From the NCBI GenBank assembly GCA_020072805.1, contig JAIQGC010000011.1, forward strand, positions 1 to 53,610: DNA of 53,610 nucleotides. The letters run 5' to 3'. The notes below the pieces were generated by a model. That model was not told the origin of the DNA, searched no databases, and saw only the letters and a list, made by a program, of their open reading frames with translations. Position numbers and translations under genes: made by a program. Origin of the DNA: Terriglobia bacterium. Its GTDB lineage: Bacteria; Acidobacteriota; Terriglobia; Acidiferrales; UBA7541. This document shows, one piece after another, positions 31,545 to 40,887 of the stretch; within the stretch, counting starts at the first letter, position 1, and the number at the start of each line of letters is the position of its first letter.

Positions 31545-33383
31545 ATGGACCTTTCCCAACAAGCCGCCAGCCTCCCCGAAAGCCCCGGCGTCTACATTTT
31601 CAAGGACGCCGCCGGCGCCGTCCTCTACGTCGGCAAAGCCAACTCCCTGCGCAACCGCGTGCGCTCCTATTTCCTGGAATCCCGCTGGACCGACGCCAAA
31701 ACCGGCACGCTGGTCCGCGAAATCGCCGTCCTCGAATCCATCGTCGTCGGCAACGAGCGCGAAGCCCTGGCTCTCGAAAACAATCTCATCAAGCAATACC
31801 GCCCCAAATTCAACGTCCTCCTCCGCGACGACAAGACTTACCCCTACATCAAATTTACCGCCACCGAAAAATTTCCCCGCGTCTATTTCACGAGAAAAGT
31901 CCGCAAGGACGGCGTCGCCTATTTCGGCCCCTATTTTCCCTCCAGCCTGGCCCGCCGCGTTCTCCATTTCGTCCACAAAAGTTTTCAAATCCCCTCCTGC
32001 ACCGTGGACCTCACCCGCCCGCACCCCCGCCCCTGCCTGCAATTCCACATCAGGCGCTGCCTCGGCCCCTGCGTCCCCGGCCTGGTCACCGACGCGGCCT
32101 ACGCCGAAGCCGCCGAAAGCGCCCGCCTCTTCCTCGCCGGCCGCCGCGACGAATTGATAAAAAATCTGGAATCCAGCATGGCCGCCGCCTCCGCCGAACA
32201 GCGTTTCGAACAAGCCGCCTCCATCCGCGACCTCCTGCGCACCCTCGAAGAGATCGAAGAGCGCCAGCGCATCGCTTCCGCCCAGGGCGATGACACCGAC
32301 GTCCTCGCCTTCTACGCCGAGCCTCCCCTCGTCGCCGCCAATCTCTTCCATCTGCGCGGCGGCCGCGTCGTGGACCGCCGCGAATTCTATTGGGAAGATC
32401 TTGCCGAATTCGACCCCGCCGAATTCGTTCCCTCACTCCTCAAGCAGCTCTATCTCGAAGCCGAACATCTTCCTCGCGCCATCCACGTCCCCGCCGATTT
32501 CGAAGACCGCGCCCTGCTCGAAGACGCCCTGAGCGACCGCGCCGGCCGCAAACTGGGAATTTCCTTCCCTCAGCGCGGCCCCAAGCGCGCCTTCTTCGAC
32601 CTCGTGCAAAAAAACGCCGAGCATTCCTTCGCCCAGCGCTTCCGCGTGCTCAAGCCCACTTCCCGCGCCATCTCCGAAGCTCTCCAGAACGCGCTCAACA
32701 TCTCCGAACTCCCCGAGCGCATCGAGTGCTTCGACATTTCCCACATCCAGGGCACCGACACGGTCGCCTCCATGGTCGTCTGGGAAAAAGGCCGCATGAA
32801 AAAATCCGACTACCGCAAATTCATTATTCAAGGCGCCGCGAGCGAAGGTTCTTCCCGCAACGACGACTTCGCCGCCATCAACGAAGCCGTCACCCGCCGC
32901 TACCGCCGCCTGATCGAGGAGAAGAAAAAATTCCCCGGCCTCATCCTCATTGACGGCGGCATCGGCCAGCTGCACGCCGCCGCGCAGGCACTGGAAACCT
33001 TGCAAGTGCTTAATCAGCCGCTCGCCAGCATCGCCAAGAAAGAAGAAACCCTCTACGTCCTCGGCCAGGAAAACGAGCCAATCAGCCTCGACCGCCACTC
33101 GCCCGTCCTCCATCTCGTCCAACAGGTGCGCGACGAATGCCATCGCTTCGCCGTCACCTTCCATCGCCAGCGCCGCGCCAAGCGCCAGACGCACACCGCG
33201 CTCAGCGAAATTCCCGGCGTTGGCCCGCGCACCGCCCAGCTCCTCCTGCGCGAGTTCGGCAGCGTCGCCAACCTCCGCCGCGCCGATCTCGACCAACTTT
33301 CGAAACTGGTCCCCCGCGCCCGCGCCGCAAGAATCCTCGCCCATTTGCAGGATCTTTCGGATCCTCATAACCGCTCCAGTTAA
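31545..33383 (+). CDS. uvrC: excinuclease ABC subunit C
   Basis: A 612-residue protein that makes both incisions in nucleotide excision repair with UvrA and UvrB. Domains in order: GIY-YIG nuclease (GVYIFKD at 15-21, LYVGKA at 27-32, and the Cys cluster region CLQFHIRRCLGPC), UVR helix (about 195-235), RNase H-like endonuclease (IECFDISHIQGTDTVASMVVWEKGRMKKSDYRKF; LILIDGGIGQL) and a C-terminal helix-hairpin-helix (LSEIPGVGPRTAQLLLREFG). Length is normal. ATG at 31545. It is not linked to other uvr genes here. Confidence 0.97.
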   Translation: MDLSQQAASLPESPGVYIFKDAAGAVLYVGKANSLRNRVRSYFLESRWTDAKTGTLVREIAVLESIVVGNEREALALENNLIKQYRPKFNVLLRDDKTYPYIKFTATEKFPRVYFTRKVRKDGVAYFGPYFPSSLARRVLHFVHKSFQIPSCTVDLTRPHPRPCLQFHIRRCLGPCVPGLVTDAAYAEAAESARLFLAGRRDELIKNLESSMAAASAEQRFEQAASIRDLLRTLEEIEERQRIASAQGDDTDVLAFYAEPPLVAANLFHLRGGRVVDRREFYWEDLAEFDPAEFVPSLLKQLYLEAEHLPRAIHVPADFEDRALLEDALSDRAGRKLGISFPQRGPKRAFFDLVQKNAEHSFAQRFRVLKPTSRAISEALQNALNISELPERIECFDISHIQGTDTVASMVVWEKGRMKKSDYRKFIIQGAASEGSSRNDDFAAINEAVTRRYRRLIEEKKKFPGLILIDGGIGQLHAAAQALETLQVLNQPLASIAKKEETLYVLGQENEPISLDRHSPVLHLVQQVRDECHRFAVTFHRQRRAKRQTHTALSEIPGVGPRTAQLLLREFGSVANLRRADLDQLSKLVPRARAARILAHLQDLSDPHNRSS

Positions 33384-33448
33384 CTCCCGCGGTTAGCCCT
33401 CCTTGTGCCCGTCTTTCCCTTGTGCTAGCTTGATTCTCGGAGGCTCCC

Positions 33449-33742
33449 ATGGCAGACAATGTTGGTTCGAAAGTCACTTATTTTCTCGTAGGTCTCGGCG
33501 TTGGAGCTTTGGTGGGAATCTTGTTTGCTCCCAAGTCCGGGGAAGAGACGCGCGAATATCTGGCCAAGCGCGCCGACGAAGGCAAGGATTTTGCGCAGCG
33601 CAAAGCCAAGGAATTGCGCGAGCGCGCCGAGGACCTGATCGAACGCAGCAAGGAAGCGGTCGGGCGGCAAAAAGAATCGCTCAGCGCCGCGGTGGATGCA
33701 GGGCGGGAAGCGTACCAGCGCGAAAAAGGAAAGTCGTCCTAG
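33449..33742 (+). CDS. YtxH-domain protein
   Basis: A 97-residue protein with one N-terminal transmembrane helix containing the family's glycines (VTYFLVGLGVGALVGILFAPKSGEETRE) and a long charged helix. The 'LFAPKSGxETR' junction is the YtxH signature. GGAGG precedes the ATG at 33449. YtxH proteins are linked to general stress in Bacillus; function is unknown. A second membrane-anchored helical gene follows 72 nt later, so they are likely co-transcribed. Confidence 0.9.
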   Translation: MADNVGSKVTYFLVGLGVGALVGILFAPKSGEETREYLAKRADEGKDFAQRKAKELRERAEDLIERSKEAVGRQKESLSAAVDAGREAYQREKGKSS

Positions 33743-33814
33743 AAGAAAGCAGGACGCGAACGGCGCAGTACGCGGTAAGCAGGTCCGGCAGGGAGCGGGC
33801 CTGGCGGGGTGCAA

Positions 33815-34327
33815 ATGCAGAACTGGCTAGCTGTATTCATCGTGGCGACTGCCGTCGCCGTTCTTCTCCAAACCGTCATTCTGGCGGCTCTGTATTTTCA
33901 ATTGCGCCAGCGCCTCGATCAGACCCATCGCCTGTTCACGGATCTGCATAACCGCGTGGGCCCCATCCTGACCCGCGTGCAGATTCTGCTGGAAGACACC
34001 CAGCCGCGCATTTCCGAAATGGTGGCGGACGCCGCGCACACCGTCTATCTGGCGCGCACCCAGGCGCAGAAAGTGGACCGCATCTTCACGGAAGCGACCG
34101 ACCGTCTGCGCGGGCAGCTGCATCACGCCGACCGCATTTTGACGGGGACGCTGGAAGCGGTCGAGGACGCTGGTTCGCAATTCAACCGCAACTTTTTGAA
34201 GCCCATGCAGAAAGTGACCGCGGTGGTGCAGGGAATCAAGGTGGGGCTGGATTTTTTCCGCTCGAAGCGCAGCGGAGCGCCTGCCGCGGAGCCGGCCGCC
34301 TCGGACCCGGAAGATCTGTTTATCTAA
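33815..34327 (+). CDS. membrane-anchored coiled-coil protein, DUF948-like
   Basis: A 170-residue protein from the ATG at 33815 (a GTG two codons earlier is possible). One transmembrane helix (WLAVFIVATAVAVLLQTVILAALYF) is followed by a long helix with heptad-like hydrophobic spacing (LDQTHRLFTDLHNRVGPILTRVQILLEDTQPRISEMVAD; VYLARTQAQKVDRIFTEATDRL) as in DUF948 proteins. It probably forms a unit with the YtxH gene upstream at the inner membrane. Convergent with mnmA. Confidence 0.8.
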   Translation: MQNWLAVFIVATAVAVLLQTVILAALYFQLRQRLDQTHRLFTDLHNRVGPILTRVQILLEDTQPRISEMVADAAHTVYLARTQAQKVDRIFTEATDRLRGQLHHADRILTGTLEAVEDAGSQFNRNFLKPMQKVTAVVQGIKVGLDFFRSKRSGAPAAEPAASDPEDLFI

Positions 34328-34374
34328 GCAAGTTTTGTCTAGGCACGTTCTCTTTGCCGGCGCTGCGCGGAGAG

Positions 34375-35535
34375 TTATTTGTCGCGCGCAATCCAGCCGC
34401 CGCCCAGCACGATTTCTCCTGAATAAAATACGGCCGCCTGCCCCGGCGTGATGGCGCGTTGCGGCGCGTCGAAGGTGATGCGCGCGCGCGTGGCGCCGAG
34501 CGCTTCCACGGTGGCTGGGGCGGCTTCGTGCTTGTGGCGGATTTTCACTTCCGCGTGCACGGGGGAATGCGGAGTTGCGCAGGCGATCCAGTTGACGCGC
34601 TCGACTTCGCAAACGGTCTGGCGCAGGGCGGCGTCTTCTCCTACGGTAACGCGGTTGGCGGCGGGGTCGATGGAAATGACGTAGAGCGGTTCGCCGGTGG
34701 ATACGCCCAGGCCTTTGCGCTGGCCCACGGTGAACTGATGCAGGCCGGCGTGGCGGGCGAGGACTTCGCCGTTCTGGCGGGCGATTTCGCCATCCGCGGC
34801 GGGGAGCGGAGAGCCTTGATCGCGCTGGTAGGCTTCGATGAATTGCGCGTAATTGCCGTTGGGCACGAAGCAGAGTTCCATGCTTTCGGGCTTGTCGGCG
34901 ACGGCCAGTCCGGCGGAGCGGGCCAGTTCTCGGGCTTCTTCCTTGGTGAGATCGCCGAGGGGGAAATCGGTGCGGGCGAGCTGTTCCTGCGTGAGGCCAA
35001 AGAGGAAGTAGGTTTGATCTTTGGATTCGTCGCGGGCGCGCAGAAGTTCGTAACGCCCTGTTTCGCGATTGTAGCGCACACGGGCGTAGTGGCCGGTGGC
35101 CAGGCGCTCGGCGCCGGCCTGGCGGGCCATGAGCAGCAGCGGCTCGAACTTTACGTCGGTGTTGCAGTTGGCGCAGGCGATGGGCGTGCGGCCTGAAAGA
35201 TATTCGGCGACGAAGGGGCGGACGACGCGCTCCTCGAACTGAGCTTCGAAGTTGACGACGTAGTGGGAAAAGCCGAGATGCTGGGCCACGCGCTTGGCGT
35301 CGTAGACGTCGTCGAGCGAGCAGCAGCGGCCGTGCGCGGGCGTTTCGCCCATGAGTTCGGGCAGGCGGCGCTGATTCCAGAGCTGCATGGTCAGGCCGAC
35401 CACTTCGCGGCCCTGGCGCAGGAGCAGCGCGGCCACGGCGGAGCTGTCCACACCGCCACTCATGGCCACGGCGATGAGGCCGCCCTCTTTGGTGGCGGGC
35501 CGCGGCGTCAGTTCGTTTTGTGATGCAACGTTCAT
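34375..35535 (-). CDS. mnmA: tRNA-specific 2-thiouridylase
   Basis: A 386-residue enzyme that adds sulfur to U34 of tRNA for Lys, Glu and Gln. The ATP PP-loop SGGVDSS is at 26-32; catalytic Cys124 (CANCN) and Cys222 (ELCFV) are present, with the RDESKDQTYFLFGL tRNA-binding motif. It receives sulfur ultimately from a cysteine desulfurase, and such a gene lies immediately upstream with a 15-nt gap, giving an iscS-mnmA operon. Start ATG at 35535; 386 residues is close to the usual 360-390. Confidence 0.96.
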   Translation of the reverse strand: MNVASQNELTPRPATKEGGLIAVAMSGGVDSSAVAALLLRQGREVVGLTMQLWNQRRLPELMGETPAHGRCCSLDDVYDAKRVAQHLGFSHYVVNFEAQFEERVVRPFVAEYLSGRTPIACANCNTDVKFEPLLLMARQAGAERLATGHYARVRYNRETGRYELLRARDESKDQTYFLFGLTQEQLARTDFPLGDLTKEEARELARSAGLAVADKPESMELCFVPNGNYAQFIEAYQRDQGSPLPAADGEIARQNGEVLARHAGLHQFTVGQRKGLGVSTGEPLYVISIDPAANRVTVGEDAALRQTVCEVERVNWIACATPHSPVHAEVKIRHKHEAAPATVEALGATRARITFDAPQRAITPGQAAVFYSGEIVLGGGWIARDK

Positions 35536-35550
35536 ATCGCTAATTCTATT

Positions 35551-36723
35551 TTACCGGCTTTCTCCGGCCTTGCGATAGGTGGGGGAGAGTTCGCGGAGTT
35601 GGGCGACGGCTGCGGGGATGACTTCCAAAGCAAACTCGATATCCGCTTCGGTGGTGTGGCGGCCGAGGCTGAAGCGCAGGCTGGCGCGGGCTTCTTCGGG
35701 AGGAAGGCCGATGGCGGTGAGGACGTGGGAAGGCTCGACCGCGCCGGAAGAGCAGGCGGCGCCGGTGGAGCAGGCCAGGCCTTTCAGGTCGAGGGCGATG
35801 ACCAAAGCTTCGCCTTCGAGGCCGGGAAAAAGGATGTTGGCGGTGTTGGGCGTGCGCGGCGCGGCGGCGGCGTTGACGCGGGCTTGCGGGACGCGCTCGA
35901 TGAGGCCGCGCTCGAGGCGGTTGCGCAGGGTTTCCGTTCGGCTGGCGGTTTCTGCGAGCGACTGGCGGGCGATGTCCGCGGCTTTGCCGAGGCCGGCGAT
36001 GCCGGGAACATTTTCCGTGCCGGGACGGAAGCCGCGCTGGTGATGGCCGCCGTAGAGAAGCTGGCGCAGCCGGGTGCCACTGCGGATGTAGAGAGCGCCG
36101 ACGCCCTTGGGGGCGTAAAACTTGTGGCCGGAGAGGGAGAGCAGGTCCACGCCGAGTTGCTCGACATGGACGGGGATTTTTCCGACGCTCTGCACGGCGT
36201 CGGTGTGGAAATAGACGTCGGCTTGCGCGGCGATTTTGCCGATTTCTTCGAGCGGCTGGATCGTGCCAAGTTCGTTGTTGGCGTGCATGACGGTGATGAG
36301 AACGGTTTCGGGGCGCAGCGCGCGGCGCACGGCTTCGGGGTCCACGAGGCCGGCGGAGTCGACCGGGAGATAGGTGACGGCGACGCCGGATTTTTCCAGG
36401 GCTTGGCAGGTGTTGAGGACGGCTTCGTGCTCGATGGCGGTGGTGATGACGTGCGCCACACCACTTGCCGCGCCGACGATCCCAAAGATGGCGTGATTGT
36501 CCGATTCGGTGCCGCCGCTGGTGAAGACGATCTCCTGGGGGCGCGCGCCGAGCAGCGCGGCGACGGAATCGCGGGCGGATTCGACCGCGGCGCGGGCCTT
36601 CTGGCCGAAGCTGTGGATGGAGGCGGCGTTGCCGTAGTCGGAGGAGAGGAAGGGCAGCATGGCGTCGAGCACCGCGGGGTCGACCGGGGTGGTGGCGTTG
36701 TGATCCATGTAGACGCGGTTCAT
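35551..36723 (-). CDS. iscS: cysteine desulfurase (IscS/NifS type)
   Basis: A 390-residue class V PLP enzyme that takes sulfur from cysteine as a persulfide. Motifs: MDHNATTPVDP at the N-terminus, SGGTESDNHA, HTDAVQSVGK, PLP lysine Lys201 in SGHKFYAPKG and active-site Cys324 in GAACSSG on the flexible loop. Organisation with mnmA indicates a role in tRNA thiolation; it may also feed Fe-S assembly since no isc scaffold genes are present. A NifS-like name would fit as well. Confidence 0.93.
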   Translation of the reverse strand: MNRVYMDHNATTPVDPAVLDAMLPFLSSDYGNAASIHSFGQKARAAVESARDSVAALLGARPQEIVFTSGGTESDNHAIFGIVGAASGVAHVITTAIEHEAVLNTCQALEKSGVAVTYLPVDSAGLVDPEAVRRALRPETVLITVMHANNELGTIQPLEEIGKIAAQADVYFHTDAVQSVGKIPVHVEQLGVDLLSLSGHKFYAPKGVGALYIRSGTRLRQLLYGGHHQRGFRPGTENVPGIAGLGKAADIARQSLAETASRTETLRNRLERGLIERVPQARVNAAAAPRTPNTANILFPGLEGEALVIALDLKGLACSTGAACSSGAVEPSHVLTAIGLPPEEARASLRFSLGRHTTEADIEFALEVIPAAVAQLRELSPTYRKAGESR

Positions 36724-37299
36724 GGGCGTGGATTCAGGATAGCAGGGGCGGAGGGGAAGAGGCGAGGATGGAAAGCGCGAAAGAGGGAATCCAGCGCAGG
36801 CTCAGGCTGGGGCGGGATGGACCGGCTGGCGGATGGGAGGTGGCGGCGTCGCGGGCCGGTTGAGCGGGACTGTTCACGACAAACACTCCAAAGGAGAGCA
36901 CATGAGTAACGTCTCTTCGATAGATCACCGAATGGTTCTCGGCTGAGTTGTGGCAAGCGCTTGAAAACTCGCATCCTTTTGCTAATCGGATAGAACAGGC
37001 GGATTCGGATTCACTAAGTACCATTACTCAGGAAGGTGACCAATCTCACTGAGGAAGGACTTTGCGTTGTGATAATAGTTAATTTGTGGGCAGACATGTC
37101 CTCCGGGCGATATGCCGGCATTGCGTGAAACGCCGATATATCCATTGACGTTCCTCGAACGCCCCCCGAGGACATTTACCGCTTGGAACCGCACTTCCAA
37201 GACACGCAAGCGGCCCACGAGCGGAACAATATCTTGATCATCCGCCAATTGTATTTTTTGCCCGGCCCTTGAACTAGAGATGGTTTCAAAAGGAGCAAG
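36724..37299. other. 576-nt intergenic region, lower GC
   Basis: Marks the change from GC-rich iscS to the lower-GC SYLF cassette. One short minus-strand frame (37024-37248) is listed separately. No tRNA, clear terminator or mobile-element end was seen. Confidence 0.4.
37024..37248 (-). CDS. doubtful small ORF
   Basis: 74 codons from a TTG (LADDQDIVPLVGRLRVLEVRFQ.., first codon read as Met). The product contains NVNGYIGVSRNAG and HVCPQINYYHNAKSFLSEIG, which look protein-like, but there is no good ribosome binding site and no recognised family. It may be the remnant of a longer gene in this lower-GC region. Confidence 0.22.
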   Translation of the reverse strand: MADDQDIVPLVGRLRVLEVRFQAVNVLGGRSRNVNGYIGVSRNAGISPGGHVCPQINYYHNAKSFLSEIGHLPE

Positions 37300-37998
37300 A
37301 TGATGAAGAATGTCTTCTCATTGATGGTTATGGTTACGCTGTTTTGCTTGCCTGCGTATGCGCAAAAGGATGAAAACAAGCGTATTACGAATGCCGGCAC
37401 GGTGATGACAGAGATTCTCAATATTCCAGACGATATTCCGGAGGATCTTCTGGACAAGGCGGAATGCGTCATCGTTCTGCCTTCGGTGAAGAAATTTGCA
37501 ATCGGATTCGGGGGCAGTTACGGCCGCGGCGTGATGACTTGCCGGAGTGGCAAGGAGTTCAACGGACCTTGGGGTGCGCCTTCCATGATGGCGCTCGAAG
37601 GAGGAAGTTTCGGTTTGCAATTGGGAGGCCAAGCGACAGACTTTGTCTTGTTGGTGATGAATCCGCGCGGGGCCGCTTCTATTCTCAGCAGCCAGGTCAA
37701 GCTCGGCGGCGACGTGACTGCTGCAGCCGGACCGAAGGGCCGCAGCGCTGCAGCCTCCACGGACGTCACCATGCGCGCAGAAATTCTGTCATATTCGCGT
37801 GCGCGAGGATTGTTCGCCGGGATCTCTCTGGAAGGCTCCACTCTCCGCCCCGATAACGATGGCAACGAGAGGCTCTACGGAAAGGGAACGACCGCGAAGG
37901 ATATCGTAATCAATGGTAAGGTTCGCCCGCCCGCCTCGGCCGATTCACTGCTCGCCACTCTGAACAAGAAGTCTCCGAAAAACAAGTCCGATAAGTAG
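37300..37998 (+). CDS. secreted SYLF-domain (lipid-binding) protein
   Basis: A 232-residue protein with a signal peptide (MMKNVFSLMVMVTLFCLPAYAQ) and a complete SYLF/Ysc84-type domain: IPDDLLDKAECVIVLPSVKKFAIGFGGSYGRGVMTCR, WGAPSMMALEGGSFGLQLGGQATDFVLLVMN, and YSRARGLFAGISLEGSTLRPD. SYLF domains bind phosphoinositide or other acidic lipids in eukaryotes; bacterial members are exported with unknown targets. AAAAGGAGC lies upstream of the first of two adjacent ATGs. Codon use is less GC-rich than the surroundings. It begins a three-gene cassette. Confidence 0.92.
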   Translation: MMKNVFSLMVMVTLFCLPAYAQKDENKRITNAGTVMTEILNIPDDIPEDLLDKAECVIVLPSVKKFAIGFGGSYGRGVMTCRSGKEFNGPWGAPSMMALEGGSFGLQLGGQATDFVLLVMNPRGAASILSSQVKLGGDVTAAAGPKGRSAAASTDVTMRAEILSYSRARGLFAGISLEGSTLRPDNDGNERLYGKGTTAKDIVINGKVRPPASADSLLATLNKKSPKNKSDK

Positions 37999-38068
37999 GG
38001 CTCAGTAGCGCAACACCGTGGAGCAATCCAGGCGGGGCTGCCTGTGAAGTGAAGGAGGTAAATCGCTC

Positions 38069-38260
38069 ATGCCTTTACTTCAAATCGTGATCGTTCTGAT
38101 TGTGGTGGGTATTCTGCTTTGGCTGGTCAACCGCTTCGTACCAATGCAGGGAACGATTAACTCCATCCAGAATGTAGTCGTGGTGATTGTTGTGGTGTTG
38201 TGGCTTCTACAAGTGTTTGGATTTTTTCGCTGGCTCCCAAGCATGCACTTTGGGACGTAA
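38069..38260 (+). CDS. Thivi_2564-type small membrane protein
   Basis: 63 residues, almost entirely two hydrophobic helices (LLQIVIVLIVVGILLWLVNRFVPM and VVVVIVVVLWLLQVFGFF) joined by a conserved-looking PMQGTINSIQN turn. This pattern fits the Thivi_2564 family of two-helix inner-membrane proteins. It has an ideal ribosome binding site, GAAGGAGGT, so strong translation is expected. It sits between two exported proteins in the lower-GC cassette; function is unknown. Confidence 0.85.
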   Translation: MPLLQIVIVLIVVGILLWLVNRFVPMQGTINSIQNVVVVIVVVLWLLQVFGFFRWLPSMHFGT

Positions 38261-38388
38261 GCGAAACGAAATGAACAAAAGCGCGAAAATCGGCAGGTAA
38301 TCTGCCGGAGACAACCATTTGAAACTATAAGCGCGCCCGGCTCACCGGACGAGGGGTGCATGAAATCATCGTAATGGAGGCAACACTC

Positions 38389-39024
38389 ATGAAACCAGTT
38401 GGACTAATCAGTTCAGGAGTTCTGCTCCTGCTTCTCGGAACTCTTGCTCCCACGTTCGCATATCAGGAGCAACATGAACAAGAGGCGAGGCCTCCGAAAC
38501 ATGAGAAGCAGGCTAAGCCTGAAAAGCAGCAGCAGAATAAGGGCCAGCATAAGGGGCGGCGGAAACAGGAGCAGCGGGCCAGGGGCCAGCAAGAGCGGCA
38601 ACGGCAACAACAGCGCCAGCAACAGGCCAGACGGCCTCCACAGCAACAGCAACATGGACAGCGAGGCGAACATCGGGGCGTCTGGCAGCAGCATCGCGCA
38701 CGTCGCTGGGAGGCCGAGCACCGCACCTGGCAGCAACGGGGCGGGTACAACGGCTATCGTATTCCAGAGGACCGTTACCGTGGGTACTTCGGTCCGAATC
38801 ACTGGTTCCGCATGTACAGGTATCCCGTGGAGATGTATGGCGGATATCCCCGCTTCCAGTACGGCGGTTTTTGGTTCGGTCTTGTGGACCCGTGGCCTGA
38901 ATACTGGGCGGACAACTGGTACGAAAACGATGAGGTGTATATCGTGTACTTCGAGGACGGCTATTACCTGTACAACCGAAGACATCCCCGGGATCGGATC
39001 GCAATCACTGTCTACGTGCACTAA
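38389..39024 (+). CDS. secreted Gln/Arg-rich protein with aromatic C-terminal domain
   Basis: A 211-residue protein from the ATG at 38389, where ATGGAGG gives a ribosome site and a signal peptide begins (MKPVGLISSGVLLLLLGTLAPTFA). Residues about 30-120 are a low-complexity Gln/Arg/Lys/His segment likely to be disordered and basic. The last 90 residues are rich in Tyr and Trp (YRIPEDRYRGYFGPNHWFRM; WPEYWADNWYENDEVYIVYFEDGYYL), a pattern shared by many small envelope proteins. Probably co-transcribed with the two genes upstream. Function unknown. Confidence 0.75.
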   Translation: MKPVGLISSGVLLLLLGTLAPTFAYQEQHEQEARPPKHEKQAKPEKQQQNKGQHKGRRKQEQRARGQQERQRQQQRQQQARRPPQQQQHGQRGEHRGVWQQHRARRWEAEHRTWQQRGGYNGYRIPEDRYRGYFGPNHWFRMYRYPVEMYGGYPRFQYGGFWFGLVDPWPEYWADNWYENDEVYIVYFEDGYYLYNRRHPRDRIAITVYVH

Positions 39025-39432
39025 CGGATCAGCGAGTGCGATGACATCGAAGCTGCCCAGCGGCAGCGGCTTTGCCAGTGGCGGTTTGAGCCAAGTAGCG
39101 TTAGCTATTTCTGCGGCTTGTGTTTTTCGTTTAGCTCCCTCAATTCCGTTTTTTGGGCACTCTTGAATAACCTCGTTGCCTTGCGACTGCATCATCTGCC
39201 GCTCTTGCGAGAAGCACGGGGTGCGGAAGAGCCAAACTATCTCTCATTGAATCATGATCCTGCGCACTCTTCTCAATCTTCTTTGGCAACGATCTTGGAA
39301 TATCTTGGGGTCGTTCTCCGTGCTACAGTTTGTGTTTCTGGGTGGCGGCGTGCAGGGGACAATGCCGGGATAAATTCCGCCCGGTCTCTACAAAAGCAGG
39401 GGAACGTATTACGGGAAGTTGGGGAGGATGAC
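39025..39432. other. 408-nt intergenic region before ubiD
   Basis: A run of open codons in the ubiD frame covers most of this stretch, but codon use and the lack of UbiD homology there argue against a longer protein. No convincing promoter pair was found; the ubiD ribosome site GGGGAGG is at 39421-39427. Confidence 0.4.
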
Positions 39433-40887
39433 GTGGCGTATCGGGATTTGCGGGAATTTGTGAAGAGGCTGGAGAAGGAAGGGGAGTTGAAGAGGATCGG
39501 GGTGGAGGTGGACCCGGTGCTGGAGATTACGGAGGTGACCGACCGAGTGACGCGGGCGGGAGGGCCGGCGCTGCTGTTTGAGAAGCCGCGGGGGTCGAAG
39601 GTTCCCTTGCTGATCAATGCGTTTGGGAGCGAGCGACGGATGAACCTCGCGTTTGGGGTGGATTCGCTGGAAGAGATTGCCGAGCGGATACGCGGGTTTT
39701 TGGATGTGCAGTCGCCGCAGGGATTTTTCGATAAGTTGAAGATGCTGCCGAAACTAGCGGAGTTGGGGTCATTTTTCCCGAAGAGCGTGAAGACGGGGCC
39801 GTGCAAGGAGGTCATCAAGCACGGGAAGGACGTGAATCTGGATGAGTTTCCGATTTTAAAGTGCTGGCCGCAGGATGGAGGGCGGTTTATCACGTTTCCG
39901 CTGGTGTTTACGAAGAATCCGGAGAATGGGAAGAGGAATGTGGGGATGTACCGGATGCAGGTGTTTGACCAGCGCACGACGGGGATGCACTGGCAGACGC
40001 AAAAACATGGGGCGGAGCATTACCGGCGGGCGCGGGCGGCGAATCCACAAGGGCGAATTCCGGTTGTGGTGGCGATTGGGGCGGACCCCGCGACGGCCCT
40101 GGCGGGGATGCTGCCGGTTCCGCCGGATATGGATGAAATGATGTTTGCGGGGTTCTTGCGGCGGGAACCGGTGGAGATGGTGGCGTGCGAGACGTGCGAC
40201 CTGGAAGTTCCGGCGAACGCGGAGATTGTGCTGGAAGGGTATGTGGGGCTCGATGAGCTGCGGGTGGAAGGACCGTTTGGCGACCATACGGGGTTTTACT
40301 CGCTGGAGGGGGATTTTCCTGTGTTTCACGTGGAATGCGTGACGCATCGCAAGGACGCGATATACCTGACGACGATAGTAGGTCCGCCGCCGCAGGAGGA
40401 CTACTGGATGGGGCATGCGGTGGAGCGGATTTTCCTGCCGGTGATGAAGATGCAGTACCCGGAGATCGTGGATATGGCCATGCCGGCGGAAGGGGTATTC
40501 CACAATCTGATGATTGTGGCGATCAAGAAGGCCTATCCGGGGCAGGCGCGCAAGATCATGAACGCGATCTGGTCGCTGGGGCAAGCCATGTTCACGAAGG
40601 TGATTGTGGTGGTGGACCATGACGTGAACGTGCATGACGCGCGGGAAGTGACCTGGAAGGCGCTGTGCGCGCTGGACCCGCAGCGGGATATCGAGTTTGT
40701 GATGGGGCCGGTGGATACGCTGGACCATGCGGCGCGGATGCAGGACTACGGATCGAAGATGGGGATTGACGCGACGAGGAAATGGGCGACGGAGGGATTC
40801 GCGCGGCCGTGGCCGGATGAGATCAAGATGGATGCGGTGATTAAGGCGAGAATTGACGCGATTTGGGGAAAGCTTGCCCTCAAATAG
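39433..40887 (+). CDS. ubiD: UbiD-family prenylated-FMN-dependent decarboxylase
   Basis: A 484-residue protein when started at the GTG at 39433, which follows GGGGAGG; it then opens VAYRDLREFVKRLEKEGELKRI, as in UbiD/MqnP-type enzymes. Conserved regions include GPCKEVIKHGKDVNLDEFPIL, NVGMYRMQVFD for cofactor binding, and GPFGDHTGFYSLE around the catalytic Glu-Arg-Glu network. The family decarboxylates aromatic acids, classically in ubiquinone or menaquinone synthesis, using prFMN made by UbiX, which is absent here. The substrate in this organism is not certain. No long N-terminal extension is supported. Confidence 0.93.
   Translation: MAYRDLREFVKRLEKEGELKRIGVEVDPVLEITEVTDRVTRAGGPALLFEKPRGSKVPLLINAFGSERRMNLAFGVDSLEEIAERIRGFLDVQSPQGFFDKLKMLPKLAELGSFFPKSVKTGPCKEVIKHGKDVNLDEFPILKCWPQDGGRFITFPLVFTKNPENGKRNVGMYRMQVFDQRTTGMHWQTQKHGAEHYRRARAANPQGRIPVVVAIGADPATALAGMLPVPPDMDEMMFAGFLRREPVEMVACETCDLEVPANAEIVLEGYVGLDELRVEGPFGDHTGFYSLEGDFPVFHVECVTHRKDAIYLTTIVGPPPQEDYWMGHAVERIFLPVMKMQYPEIVDMAMPAEGVFHNLMIVAIKKAYPGQARKIMNAIWSLGQAMFTKVIVVVDHDVNVHDAREVTWKALCALDPQRDIEFVMGPVDTLDHAARMQDYGSKMGIDATRKWATEGFARPWPDEIKMDAVIKARIDAIWGKLALK

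Noticed and set aside
39118-39432. 105-codon N-terminal extension of UbiD
   Set aside because: The GTG at 39433 has GGGGAGG just upstream and begins the family's first helix; the extension has no family similarity and lower coding quality.
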